From Streptococcus ruminantium (GTDB lineage: Bacteria > Bacillota > Bacilli > Lactobacillales > Streptococcaceae): a stretch of 64,000 bases of DNA. The translations under genes and the position numbers were made by a program. Positions 6,666-15,745 of this stretch are shown here, piece after piece. Within the stretch, counting starts at the first letter, position 1; each line of letters starts with the position of its first letter. The DNA lies in NCBI RefSeq assembly GCF_003609975.1, contig NZ_AP018400.1, forward strand, positions 1,872,501 through 1,936,500, given 5' to 3'. Under the pieces are notes generated by a model, which had not been told where the DNA came from, ran no database searches, and was given only the letters and a program-made list of their open reading frames with translations.

Positions 6666-8877
6666 AACTAACCTCCACCGACTGAGTAGCAATTCGTTTA
6701 CTTTCGTGTCTGTAGGAATCAATCGTCTGCAATTGAACCATTTTGGCATAGCGACCGCCTAGCTTCATTAGCTCATCATGGGTACCATATTCCACAATGT
6801 TTCCATTTTCTAAAAAGCAGATTGTATCGCAACGCAAAATAGTTGACAGGCGATGGGCGACAATGATGGTTGTCTTGTCGATAATTTTATCAAATATCAA
6901 ATTTTGAATTATCCGCTCACTAAAGGAATCCAAGTTTGAGGTAGCTTCATCAAAAATATATAATTCTGCCTTGCTAAGAAGAGCCCGTGCAATGGCCAAA
7001 CGCTGTTTTTCTCCTCCAGAGAAGTTCTGTCCACCTTCCTCAACGAAAGAACCATACCGATTTTGCAGTTTTTGGATAGTATCATGAATACCAACAATCC
7101 GACACACCCGTATCATGTCCTCATAGCTAGCATCTGGATTACCGATTTTCAGATTATCAATGATGGTACCTGAGAACAACTCTACATTTTGAGGAATGTA
7201 GGCAATTTTTTGCCGCAGCTCCCCATAGTCCAAATCACTCAAGTCATGATTACCAAACTTTATCTGACCTTGATTGGGTTGGATAAAGCGAAGCAGTAAT
7301 CTGACAAGCGTACTCTTTCCAGCTCCGCTCTCGCCAACAAAGGCAATCTTCTCACCTTGTTTGATTACCAAACTAAAATTTCTAATAATAGGTGGTCTAG
7401 AACCATAGGAAAAAGTAACATCTCGGAAAGAAATATCTTCTAACAAGGAAAAATCATGGATGCTATAGTCTAGCTGACTGTCCTCACGCTCTACTTCCAT
7501 CAACTCCTGAAGACGACTAACGGCTACCTGAACTTCTTGGAAGGTTAGCTGCAATCGAACCAAATTCTGAACAGGTTCTGTAAAGTACTGACTCAGTGTC
7601 TGAAACACCAACAGATCGCCTATAGTCATTTTATTATCAATGATAAATAAGGCACCTATTCCCATGAAAATTAAGCTTCCAAGAGTTCCTGCTATAGAGG
7701 AAATGGTAGATTGAACATTCTGCAATACTCCCTCTTTGTAGCCAATCTCTAGTGTATGAACAAAGTTCTCTTCTAGTTTATCCAAGCGTTGTCTCTCGTC
7801 ATATTGAGCCTTAATAGTATCAATATTTCGTATAGACTCTATCAACTGGGAATTAAGCATTGAGTTAGCTTCCATCTGCTCCTTATTGATTTTTTTGTAG
7901 GGCTTTTTAAAACAGTAAATCAAGATAACATTGACTACTACCATAACTACCAAGATAAGAAACAGAGAAGAATTTAGATTCCATAAGACAAGAGCACTGA
8001 TAGCTGATAGGCTAATGTCCATTACAAGTGAGATAGAGACCGATGTAAAGACATTTTTGATGGTCATGGCATCCTGAAACCGTGTTAAAACATCTCCAAC
8101 TCTTCGGCTTCCAAAAAAACTATAGGGGAGATGGATAATATGGTCGTAATAACCCATAAGAACCGGGATATCTATTTTCCGAGACAAGAAGAGCAAGATA
8201 TGTTGCCTAAAAGCGGACAAGAGGCTTTGTAGCAGAGAAACCACTCCAAAAACAAGTAAGAATAGATAGAGGCTATTCTTTAAACCGAAGGGAATAATCT
8301 CATCCATAATAACCTTGGAAAAGAGACTGGATAAAATACCGATGATACTTAACAAAAAAGAGGCAAGAATCACTGTACCAACCAAACCTTTTTGAGCTAG
8401 TATCAGGGCAGAAAATAAATCAAATAAGCCCTTACCTTTTACACTTCCTCTCTCAAAATGGCTATTTGGCACCATAAAGATAGCAATCCCTTGATAAATA
8501 GAATCCAAATCTTCTAAAGACCATTGTTCAAGTCCCTTGGCTGGATCCGCAATTAAATAGGAACCATTCTTTTTTATCTTATGTAAGACAACAAAATGAT
8601 TTTGTCCCTGCTTATTTCTAACTTGTAAAATAGCTGGAAAACTTACACCATCTGTCAAATCATCAAGTGATACTCGGATAGCCTTAACTGTAAAGTTTAG
8701 CTTTTCCAATCCCGATACTATCCCATGAACAGTCGTACCATACATATCTGTCCCAATTATTTCGCGGATTTTCATGATGGACATCTCTTTTTTGTAGGTC
8801 AATAATACCGTAGAAACTACTGCTGCCGCACAGTCCGATTGATCGTGCTGATGCGTACAGACATATTTTTTGAACAT
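6658..8877 (-). CDS. Peptidase-containing ABC exporter (C39) for double-glycine peptides
   Basis: The 739-residue protein removes double-glycine leaders and exports the cores. The N-terminal C39 peptidase shows Gln10, catalytic Cys16 (QSDCAAAV), His94 (NHFVVLH) and Asp111 (ADPAKG). A six-helix ABC membrane domain follows (about 165-440), then the ATPase with Walker A GESGAGKST, signature FSGGEKQR and Walker B YIFDEATS. All catalytic residues are present, so it should be active. I chose the ATG at 8877 over an upstream TTG because GGAG sits 7 bases before it. It is the first gene of the island operon and the likely secretion route for every leader-bearing peptide here. Confidence 0.92.
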   Translation of the reverse strand: MFKKYVCTHQHDQSDCAAAVVSTVLLTYKKEMSIMKIREIIGTDMYGTTVHGIVSGLEKLNFTVKAIRVSLDDLTDGVSFPAILQVRNKQGQNHFVVLHKIKKNGSYLIADPAKGLEQWSLEDLDSIYQGIAIFMVPNSHFERGSVKGKGLFDLFSALILAQKGLVGTVILASFLLSIIGILSSLFSKVIMDEIIPFGLKNSLYLFLLVFGVVSLLQSLLSAFRQHILLFLSRKIDIPVLMGYYDHIIHLPYSFFGSRRVGDVLTRFQDAMTIKNVFTSVSISLVMDISLSAISALVLWNLNSSLFLILVVMVVVNVILIYCFKKPYKKINKEQMEANSMLNSQLIESIRNIDTIKAQYDERQRLDKLEENFVHTLEIGYKEGVLQNVQSTISSIAGTLGSLIFMGIGALFIIDNKMTIGDLLVFQTLSQYFTEPVQNLVRLQLTFQEVQVAVSRLQELMEVEREDSQLDYSIHDFSLLEDISFRDVTFSYGSRPPIIRNFSLVIKQGEKIAFVGESGAGKSTLVRLLLRFIQPNQGQIKFGNHDLSDLDYGELRQKIAYIPQNVELFSGTIIDNLKIGNPDASYEDMIRVCRIVGIHDTIQKLQNRYGSFVEEGGQNFSGGEKQRLAIARALLSKAELYIFDEATSNLDSFSERIIQNLIFDKIIDKTTIIVAHRLSTILRCDTICFLENGNIVEYGTHDELMKLGGRYAKMVQLQTIDSYRHESKRIATQSVEVSYE

Positions 8878-9017
8878 AAACAAACTCCATCTTACTTATT
8901 TTATATGAGTACGAATAGTATCACTGCCTATCCTAGAAAATATAAAAATATGAGGCAAGCGAGATACGGATACTACTAATCTTTTCTTCCGTCTTGAAAG
9001 CTCTTTCATTCATATAA

Positions 9018-9046
9018 ATTATACTATTCTGATTATGCTTTGTCAA
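9018..9046 (-). promoter_or_regulatory. Consensus promoter of the peptide-export operon
   Basis: On the minus strand TTGACA (9041-9046) is followed by exactly 17 bases and TATAAT (9018-9023), a perfect vegetative promoter about 140 bases before the exporter ATG. An imperfect palindrome, TTTGACA-TTG-TGTAAAC, lies upstream at 9078-9093 (read on the plus strand), followed by an AT-rich run. It could be an operator for the neighbouring RRNPP regulator. Confidence 0.75.
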
Positions 9047-9184
9047 GATTATAGTCATTTTTTGTTTATATATATTTTTTGACATTGTGTAAACTATGAA
9101 AGTTGCCTTACATCAAGTTATAGACTAAAGAAAAAGTTCATTTTGGATAGGAACTTCAATCTTTTTCTTTACAGTTAAAAACAA

Positions 9185-9233
9185 AAAAACTCCCAGAAAC
9201 GTCAAATAATAACGTTTCTGAGAGTTGATTCAT
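9185..9233 (-). terminator. Rho-independent terminator of the RRNPP regulator gene
   Basis: On the minus strand the stem CTCAGAAACGT pairs across a short AT-rich loop with ACGTTTCTGGGAG, then runs into TTTTTTTG. It lies 63 bases past the regulator's stop, so the regulator and the exporter operon are separate transcripts. Confidence 0.85.
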
Positions 9234-9295
9234 GAAATTCCCAAAGTTAACAAACTTTCAGGAAGTTACATTTCGCAAACTCATTTTACGATAAG

Positions 9296-10165
9296 TCATT
9301 CCGAATAATTTTCTTTTAAGTGCTTTTCTACCTTCAACGCTAACTTGCTGATGCCAGCCGTCGAGTAGAGTATTTGTGACATTTCATAATATCTTTTTAC
9401 AATATCCTTATCCGCAAACTCTTCTGTTACATTGCCCAAATCGCGATAAAAAGCAGCAAATAAATCAATTGGATAAAGTTCCTTGGCCTCTTCCAAACAG
9501 TCTGCCGCTACCTCAATCCCTTTTTCGATCTGATTCGTCAACCAGAGATAGCGACTGTAATTGCTTTTTATACTGAAATAGTAGGTCATATCTTCTGAAG
9601 TTTCCAGTCTATCACTGTCTATTTTATCCATTATTTCAGCATATAAACGTTCGACTTCTTGATGCTTGTTAGTCCTTATCAAGATTGCTAGCAAACTATC
9701 GTACAGGTACAGATAACCTTTCCAATTTACTCCGACCCGTTTCAGAAGTTTCTTATGCTTTTCAAGAGATTCTTCATACTTACCTTCTCGCTCTTCTACG
9801 AGAATCGCTTCTAACCATTCCATATAGATTTGATCCGGAAATGTTAGACGAGAACTGTTCATCTTTTCCTTTTCATAGAGGAAAGCAATGGTTTCAAAAT
9901 CTTTTTTCTTCAAGTAATCCTTGGTTATTTTTCGAAACTGTTTTAAATCAGATACGATTTCTCGCTCATTCTCATCAAAAAAATACTCCATATGCACCTG
10001 CATTTTTTTAGCTAGAAAATAGAGCAAGTCAGAACCAGGCATATAAGCTCCCTTCTCCATGCGACTGATCTGTCCTTGATCACAAAGACCTTCTGCCAAT
10101 TCTTTTTGGGACCAGCCTAATTCTTTTCTTCTTAATTTCAATCTTGTTGCTAATAGTGACTTCAT
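9296..10165 (-). CDS. RRNPP-type (TprA/PlcR-like) peptide-responsive regulator
   Basis: The product is 289 residues: an N-terminal XRE helix-turn-helix (about 6-60; WSQKELAEGLCDQGQISRM) and a C-terminal array of tetratricopeptide-like helices (about 75-285). This is the layout of RRNPP regulators such as PlcR and TprA, which bind a re-imported peptide pheromone. A GGAG ribosome site lies 6 bases before the ATG, and a promoter TTGAAT-17-TATAAT precedes it. It is transcribed toward the peptide-export operon and is the obvious candidate to control it, but no clear Phr-like pheromone gene is visible beside it. Family certain, target inferred. Confidence 0.8.
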   Translation of the reverse strand: MKSLLATRLKLRRKELGWSQKELAEGLCDQGQISRMEKGAYMPGSDLLYFLAKKMQVHMEYFFDENEREIVSDLKQFRKITKDYLKKKDFETIAFLYEKEKMNSSRLTFPDQIYMEWLEAILVEEREGKYEESLEKHKKLLKRVGVNWKGYLYLYDSLLAILIRTNKHQEVERLYAEIMDKIDSDRLETSEDMTYYFSIKSNYSRYLWLTNQIEKGIEVAADCLEEAKELYPIDLFAAFYRDLGNVTEEFADKDIVKRYYEMSQILYSTAGISKLALKVEKHLKENYSE

Positions 10166-10303
10166 ATTTTTTCTCCGAATTTTATTATATAAACATTATA
10201 GCAAGTTCGTCTCAATCATTCAAATGTTAAAAGATTTTAGGAAAAAAATCTCCAATTTGATTTCTATGCCATTAGAAAATAATATATCATTGCATAACTA
10301 AAG

Positions 10304-10360
10304 AAAGCGAACAAAGTGGGAAAGTTTATCAAACCAAATTCCCTTCTGTTCGCTTTTTGT
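10304..10360 (-). terminator. Terminator after purR
   Basis: Long imperfect hairpin with arms AGCGAACA and TGTTCGCT and inner arms GGGAA/TTCCC; T-runs on both sides make it potentially bidirectional. Confidence 0.75.
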
Positions 10361-10395
10361 TTTTTATATTCAACTTTTATCTCAGGCATAAAATC

Positions 10396-11214
10396 CTATT
10401 TTTCATCAAAGATATTCCCTAGCTCAACATCAACTCGGTTTTCTTTGACATTGATATCAGTCACCGCTAGCAAAGATTTGTAGTTAGCTACACTGCGGTC
10501 ACCTTTTTGATTTTCTGCAAAGACTGCCACACCGACCAAGGTAGAATCAAACTCTGATAAGAGGCTGATCATACCGTTAATCGTACCACCATTTTTCAAA
10601 AAGTCATCAACGATAAGGACTCGACTACCTGCCTTCAAACTCCGTTTGGACAAAAACATCTTCTCAATCCGATCGCTAGATCCCGACACATAATTGACAG
10701 AAACTGTCGAACCTTCGGTGATTTTCAAATCACGACGTACAATAACAAAGGGCACGTTGAGAACGTTAGCAACTGCATTAGCCAGCGGAACTCCCTTGGT
10801 CGCAACAGTCATAACAGCATCAATCTTCTCATCTTTGAAAGCATCTGCAATAATACGACCAACATTTCTCAAAATATACGGTGTTGACAGAAGGTCAGAC
10901 GAATAAATATAGCCTCCTGGTAAAATACGATTACTCTCAGCAATTCGCTCGCGAAGGGCTTGAGCAATTTCAATGGATTCCGTCTTAGAGATTGATGGTG
11001 TAAATACAACACCACCACTAGCTCCTGTGATAGTCTCAATCTCTCCTATAGAGCTTTCTTCAAATGCCTTCTTAATGATTGCAATATCTTCTGAAATTGA
11101 AGATTTAGCTGATTTATACTTTTCAGCAAAGGTATTTAGACTAGTCAATTCATAAGGGTGGTTGATGAGGTAATTGGAAATGACAACCATTCGCTCACTT
11201 CTTCTTAATTTCAT
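10396..11214 (-). CDS. purR: PurR, purine operon regulator
   Basis: PurR of Gram-positive bacteria controls purine synthesis genes in response to PRPP. The protein has an N-terminal winged helix (MKLRRSERMVVISNYLI...) and a C-terminal phosphoribosyltransferase fold with the PRPP motif VLIVDDFLKNGGT. I placed the start at ATG 11214, 8 bases after GAGG; this gives 272 residues, the family's usual length. An upstream GTG at 11232 is less likely. In streptococci PurR acts as an activator at PurBoxes; none is evident at its own promoter. Confidence 0.93.
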   Translation of the reverse strand: MKLRRSERMVVISNYLINHPYELTSLNTFAEKYKSAKSSISEDIAIIKKAFEESSIGEIETITGASGGVVFTPSISKTESIEIAQALRERIAESNRILPGGYIYSSDLLSTPYILRNVGRIIADAFKDEKIDAVMTVATKGVPLANAVANVLNVPFVIVRRDLKITEGSTVSVNYVSGSSDRIEKMFLSKRSLKAGSRVLIVDDFLKNGGTINGMISLLSEFDSTLVGVAVFAENQKGDRSVANYKSLLAVTDINVKENRVDVELGNIFDEK

Positions 11215-11313
11215 AAAATTATCCTCTTTCACTTTTTTCTATTATATCACAAAAAAATAAAAAGCGAACCTTTTTATTTAAAGGCTCTACTTTTTTCGTA
11301 TTTTTTCTGTTAA

Positions 11314-12183
11314 TCACCTATACCATTTAGGGATAAGAAGGGAAAACTCTTCATACCAGTCCAAGATTTGATTCGCCTGTCTCTTCATAAGTAAAACTTG
11401 TTCGGGAGCGACTTTCTCTGCCCAGGCCAAAGCACCTAGGCTATTGACGGTAAGATAAAGCGGTAATAAAGACCAAAATTCTGTCGGAATGCATCCGTTA
11501 AAATAAGCATAAATCTGCCCACTTGCAAAGGTAGGAGATAAAGCGGCTGTAAAGACTAAGCGATTAAACTCTTCCCACGGATCTCCAATGTCGTGCCGGT
11601 CAAAATCCAACACCTTGAGTTGACCATCTAAACCAAGCAAGAAATTCCCCATGTGAAAATCACCATGATGGTAGGCAATAGGGCGACTCTCAAGTAAGTG
11701 ACGATGAGTACGCACAAATTCCAGCATGACCTAATCATTCTCATAGGAATGTCTTGCAGCTTGATAGGCAGCAAGTTTACTGTCAATCTTAGCCTGATAG
11801 AAGCTGTTCCAAGCACGCTGGCTTTGATCAATCGGTAAAGAATGAAGCTTCCGTAGAAACTGTCCAGCCTGACACCCCAACGCATAGAGCTGCCGATCAG
11901 ATAGATTCGATGGAAGGACTGCCATATCTTCCCCTTCTAACCATTCAAACAAGCTATAAACAAACTGCTCATCCAGCCAAAAGGCTTCAGGTCTAGCTAC
12001 TGGCAAATCTCGCTCTGACAAGTTCTTCGCAAGAGAAAATTCCGCTCGTTTGCGTTCATAACTTGACCGCTCCGCTATTCGCAAAAGGCCAAAGCGTCCA
12101 TCCTGCAGTTGGACCTTGTACTTTTTATCCGTAGACCAGCCTTTTGTGATAGGTTGAGATGAAACAATCCTGCTTTGTGGCAT
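11314..12183 (-). pseudogene. APH/choline-kinase-like phosphotransferase, nonsense-interrupted
   Basis: The frame starts at ATG 12183 behind GGAGG and reads MPQSRIVSSQPITKGW... through a kinase N-lobe to an in-frame TAG at 11731-11733. The same frame resumes as VMLEFVRTHRH and carries the catalytic loop YHHGDFHMGNF and the metal motif LDFDRHDIGDPWEE, ending KWYR at 11314. Without the TAG it would be a normal 289-residue member of the aminoglycoside phosphotransferase superfamily. The stop removes the whole active site, so the gene is inactive unless read through. The lesion looks recent because both halves are otherwise well conserved. Confidence 0.8.
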
Positions 12184-12277
12184 GAAAACCTCCCTGAAAA
12201 TACAGATGAGACAAAGCGCCAAGGTACAGATACAACTGTCTTAAAAGAAGCAAACGACAATGCCTGTCCACAGACTA

Positions 12278-13219
12278 TTAGTCAATATTAGGCTTATAAA
12301 AGGTCCGATTATCCATGGCAAAGATGCGGTTGGTTACCTCACCCGGTCCTACTTTGTCTAAAGCAGATAGCATCATCATCATTTCTGCATCAATATTATC
12401 AATCATATGAAGGATTTCCGCCTCCATAATTTGTGGACGAACAGGACTACCGTACTCCAATAGACCGTGATGACTGAGAATAACATGACGCAACACAATT
12501 ACTTCTTCCAGACTATCATCAATCCCCAGCTCGATCAAGACCTTGGTGATTTCTTCATCAATTAAGGAAATATGTCCAATGAGATTACCACGAACAGTGT
12601 AACTTGTATTATCCGGACCAGTCAATTCAATAACCTTAGCTAAATCATGGAGCATGATACCAGCAAAAAGCAGACTTTTATTGAGCTGGGGATAAATATC
12701 ACCAATTTTCTCTGCCAAGCGCACCATGGTTGCAGTATGAAAAGCTAGACCTGAATAGAAGGCATGATGGTTGGTTTTAGCTGCTGGATATGAATAAAAT
12801 TCCTTATCATACTTGCTGTAAAGAGCTCGGACAATCCGTTGCCAGATGGCATTTTCGATACGAAAAATCATCTGATTCAGATAGTCCTTTGTTTCCTTGA
12901 CATCAACAGGAGGTTTTTCCTTAAAATCTGCAGGGTCGTTTGGCTCTCCTACCCTTGGCAAGCGAAGCACTAATTGATTGACTTGAGGCGTATTATTATA
13001 AACTTCTCTGCGGCCTTGCATATGAACTACTGTTCCAGCCGTAAAGTCCTTAATCTTCCCAGGCTGTGCATCCCAAACCTTGCCTTCAATTTCTCCCGTA
13101 TCATCCTGAAAGGTAAGAGCTAAATAATCTTTTCCAGCCCGCGTTTGACGGACTTCCGCTGTTTTTATGAGATAAAATCCTTCAAAGAATTCATCTTTTT
13201 TCATTTGGTTAATTTTCAT
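12278..13219 (-). CDS. yhaM: 3'-5' exoribonuclease YhaM/Cbf
   Basis: YhaM trims RNA 3' ends. The 313-residue protein has an OB-fold RNA-binding domain (about 15-95, with DYLALTFQDDTGEIEGKVWD) and an HD metal-dependent nuclease domain (about 155-290, with HTATMVRLAEKI, MLHDLAK and LSHHGLLEYGSP). The start at ATG 13219 gives the family N-terminus MKINQMKKDEFFEGF and overlaps the rmuC stop by 11 bases, so translation is coupled. Confidence 0.93.
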   Translation of the reverse strand: MKINQMKKDEFFEGFYLIKTAEVRQTRAGKDYLALTFQDDTGEIEGKVWDAQPGKIKDFTAGTVVHMQGRREVYNNTPQVNQLVLRLPRVGEPNDPADFKEKPPVDVKETKDYLNQMIFRIENAIWQRIVRALYSKYDKEFYSYPAAKTNHHAFYSGLAFHTATMVRLAEKIGDIYPQLNKSLLFAGIMLHDLAKVIELTGPDNTSYTVRGNLIGHISLIDEEITKVLIELGIDDSLEEVIVLRHVILSHHGLLEYGSPVRPQIMEAEILHMIDNIDAEMMMMLSALDKVGPGEVTNRIFAMDNRTFYKPNID

Positions 13220-14447
13220 CGTCTTCCTCATCTAATGGTGACAAACCAAGTAGGCCCTTAGTCTGGTCGTCTTCATATAAGTCAATCGTACGAAGACTGC
13301 GTTCAATGGCGTTGGTTCGAGTTGTTAAAAGTTTATCAATATTGCTGCTGGCTTGGTTGAGCTGCTTCTGAGCCTTAACTAAGAGAGTGCTAAACTTGCC
13401 GAATTCCAGCTTGACATTTCCCAATACCTTACTAATATCATCGGCAGAACGTTGGATATTGAGAGTCTTGAAACCGACAGAAAGGGAATTGAGCAGAGCC
13501 GATAGAGTTGATGGTCCTGCCACTACAATACTTTCCTGACGACGGAGTTCATCAAAGAAAATAGGATTGCGAACAACTTCTGAATAGAGGCCTTCTGTTG
13601 GCAAAAAGAGGACACCAAAATTAGTCGTTTCAGGAGGGTTAAGATACTTGCTTTGAATATCCTTGGCAAAACGCTTAATGGCTGCCAAAAGATTTTTCCG
13701 GTGAAGATCAACCTGATCCTTATCGCCACTTTCGTAGGCTTCTTCCAAACGGTAATAATCAGCCAATGGGAACTTGGAGTCAATCGGCAAATAGATATAG
13801 TCGCCATCCGTTCTCCCCGGTAGTTTAACAGCATATTCTACTCGCTCATTAGAGCCTGAAACAGTCACACATTCACGCTCATACTGGCTAGGAGTCAAAA
13901 TATCCTCAATAATCTGTCCCAACTGCAACTCCCCCATAATTCCACGGGTCTTACTTCCAGAAAGAACCTTGTGCAGACTCCCTACATCACGCGCCACTGT
14001 TTGCATTTCTCCCAAACCGCGATTAACAGACTCCAGCTGTTTAGAAACTGTTTCAAAAGAAGCTTGCAGGCGAGTTTGCAAGGTTTTCTCCAACTTTTCC
14101 TCTACCGTCTGGCGCATTTCTTCCAGACGTTTTTCATTAGAGTCCTGAATAGCCTGCAAACGATGATCCGTGGCATCACGACTTTCCAAATGATTCTTGA
14201 TCAGTTCTTGACGAATCTCAGTCAACTGCTGGTAAAGCTCCTTACGTACCTTTTCTACTTCCTGATGAATAACCTGTTGCTGCTTGAGAGTTGAGTTTTC
14301 TAACTGATAGCTGAGCTGATCAGACAAGTTGTCTGCTGCATCTTCTGTTTGATCTTGTAAGAGCAGGGCTAAGCTCTGCCATTTCCCGTAAAGAAAAACC
14401 AAACAGGCCAAGACCAGTATCAGCAAAATGAGTTGTAAAATATCCAT
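13209..14447 (-). CDS. rmuC: RmuC-family DNA recombination protein
   Basis: The 412-residue protein has one N-terminal membrane helix (about 4-22), a long coiled coil (about 30-165) and the conserved RmuC nuclease-like domain (about 170-370, with SKTRGIMGELQLGQIIEDIL and LPIDSKFPLADYY). RmuC limits inversions at short repeats in E. coli. Its ATG follows directly after the stop of the thiamine pyrophosphokinase gene, and its end overlaps yhaM, so rpe to yhaM appears to be one operon. Confidence 0.9.
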   Translation of the reverse strand: MDILQLILLILVLACLVFLYGKWQSLALLLQDQTEDAADNLSDQLSYQLENSTLKQQQVIHQEVEKVRKELYQQLTEIRQELIKNHLESRDATDHRLQAIQDSNEKRLEEMRQTVEEKLEKTLQTRLQASFETVSKQLESVNRGLGEMQTVARDVGSLHKVLSGSKTRGIMGELQLGQIIEDILTPSQYERECVTVSGSNERVEYAVKLPGRTDGDYIYLPIDSKFPLADYYRLEEAYESGDKDQVDLHRKNLLAAIKRFAKDIQSKYLNPPETTNFGVLFLPTEGLYSEVVRNPIFFDELRRQESIVVAGPSTLSALLNSLSVGFKTLNIQRSADDISKVLGNVKLEFGKFSTLLVKAQKQLNQASSNIDKLLTTRTNAIERSLRTIDLYEDDQTKGLLGLSPLDEEDDEN

Positions 14448-15080
14448 TTACTCCTTATCCTTGCTATAAATAAGGACCACGTAGCCCTTATCCAGTTCGA
14501 TTTCTATATCTCTATCTATAAATTCGTTAGAGCTATAGCATTTTTTATAAAAATAATTGCTTCCCTCAAGCGGATACTTGGCATGACGAATCGTCAAACG
14601 ACTGTTATCCGAGGGCATGAAGGAAATGTAAGTCATACCTTTGATAGGAGAAACCTTGTGCACGCCTGCCGGACGAAAACGAATAGTATTCTGTCTATCG
14701 ACCAGTTCAATTTTCTCCATGTGAATCGCTAAATCTGGCTCACTAGCTAAGAAAAGATTGCTCATCATATGATCCACACGTCCACCAAAGGCACCGTAAA
14801 TCCTGACCTGAGCCTCTGGATAGGCAGCGAAAATCTCTTTCAATGCCAACTCCAAGTCTGTATCATTTTTCTCTGCTGGTGCCTGAGTAACCAGCTCTGC
14901 CATTTCCATAATACGCACCAAATCCAGCGAACTGACCGAATCAAAGTCTCCAATGGCCCAGTCTAGCGGAAGAGCGAGTTCTAACAGACGAAGAGAGCCT
15001 GCGTCTACCCCCACATAGAGATCAGCAGGCTCAGGAAAGTAGTCAAACGGACCACCTGCTATCAGCGCAATCTTAGTCAT
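14448..15080 (-). CDS. Thiamine pyrophosphokinase
   Basis: This 210-residue enzyme transfers pyrophosphate from ATP to thiamine, making thiamine diphosphate. Motifs include VGVDAGSLRLLE and DWAIGDFDSV near the N-terminus, KNDTDLELAL, and YGAFGGRVDHMMSN; the C-terminal beta domain binds thiamine. The ATG overlaps the rpe stop by 8 bases (ATGACTAA), a usual arrangement in streptococci after rsgA-rpe. Confidence 0.92.
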   Translation of the reverse strand: MTKIALIAGGPFDYFPEPADLYVGVDAGSLRLLELALPLDWAIGDFDSVSSLDLVRIMEMAELVTQAPAEKNDTDLELALKEIFAAYPEAQVRIYGAFGGRVDHMMSNLFLASEPDLAIHMEKIELVDRQNTIRFRPAGVHKVSPIKGMTYISFMPSDNSRLTIRHAKYPLEGSNYFYKKCYSSNEFIDRDIEIELDKGYVVLIYSKDKE

Positions 15081-15732
15081 AGAGGGCTGCTCTCAATTTG
15101 GCAACATTGGCATCTAAATCTCCTCTAAAGAGATAGGAACCTGCCACAAAGACATTAGCGCCCGCGTTTTTGGCTGAATGGATGGTCTTATCATCAATCC
15201 CTCCATCTACCTCTATATCAAAGTCCAGTCTCTTCATCTCACGCAATTCGACCAAGTTTGCAATTTTCCCTGCTACTTCTGGAATGTAGGCCTGCCCCCC
15301 AAAGCCTGGATTGACTGTCATTAGAAGGACCTGATCAACTAAATTCAGTACCGGCTCGATTGTCACAAGCGGCGTACCAGGATTGATCACCACACCAACT
15401 TTCATACCGGCCGCACGGATCTTTTGCAAGGTCCCATGCAAATGCACCGTCGCTTCCGCATGAATCGTCAAAATATCTGCCCCTGCACGCGCAAATGTTT
15501 CAATATGATGTTCCGGGTTGGACACCATCAGATGGCAATCAAAAACCAGCTTACTGTGAGGACGCATAGCTGCCACTACATCTGCACCAAAACTGATATT
15601 TGGCACAAAATGACCATCCATAACATCAATATGGACATATTCAACACCCGTTTTTTCTAAACGTTTGAGCTCGCTTTCAAAATTCGCATAATCTGCCGCC
15701 AAGATGGACGGTGCAATCTTATAATGTGGCAT
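15073..15732 (-). CDS. rpe: Ribulose-phosphate 3-epimerase
   Basis: This pentose-phosphate enzyme interconverts ribulose-5-P and xylulose-5-P, feeding the transketolase encoded at 60502. The TIM-barrel motifs are IAPSILAADYANFE, HIDVMDGHFVPNISFG, MTVNPGFGGQ and EVDGGIDDKT. I set the start at ATG 15732 (MPHYKIAPS), giving the standard 219 residues; longer frames upstream overlap rsgA and lack a ribosome site. Confidence 0.95.
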   Translation of the reverse strand: MPHYKIAPSILAADYANFESELKRLEKTGVEYVHIDVMDGHFVPNISFGADVVAAMRPHSKLVFDCHLMVSNPEHHIETFARAGADILTIHAEATVHLHGTLQKIRAAGMKVGVVINPGTPLVTIEPVLNLVDQVLLMTVNPGFGGQAYIPEVAGKIANLVELREMKRLDFDIEVDGGIDDKTIHSAKNAGANVFVAGSYLFRGDLDANVAKLRAALYD

Positions 15733-15745
15733 AGGGACCAACTTT

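Noticed and set aside
8933..9013. 26-residue minus-strand frame just after the consensus promoter, first thought to be a pheromone for the RRNPP regulator
   Set aside because: Its ATG lies at or before the expected transcription start and it has no ribosome site or signal-like hydrophobic segment.
9296..10165. Calling the regulator ComR because it neighbours purR
   Set aside because: Its helix-turn-helix and repeat domain resemble PlcR/TprA more than ComR, and no ComS-like Trp-containing peptide follows.
10224..10301. Plus-strand 25-residue frame MLKDFRKKISNLIS... near the regulator
   Set aside because: No ribosome site and not hydrophobic; it overlaps the regulator's promoter region. Not supportable as a Phr peptide.
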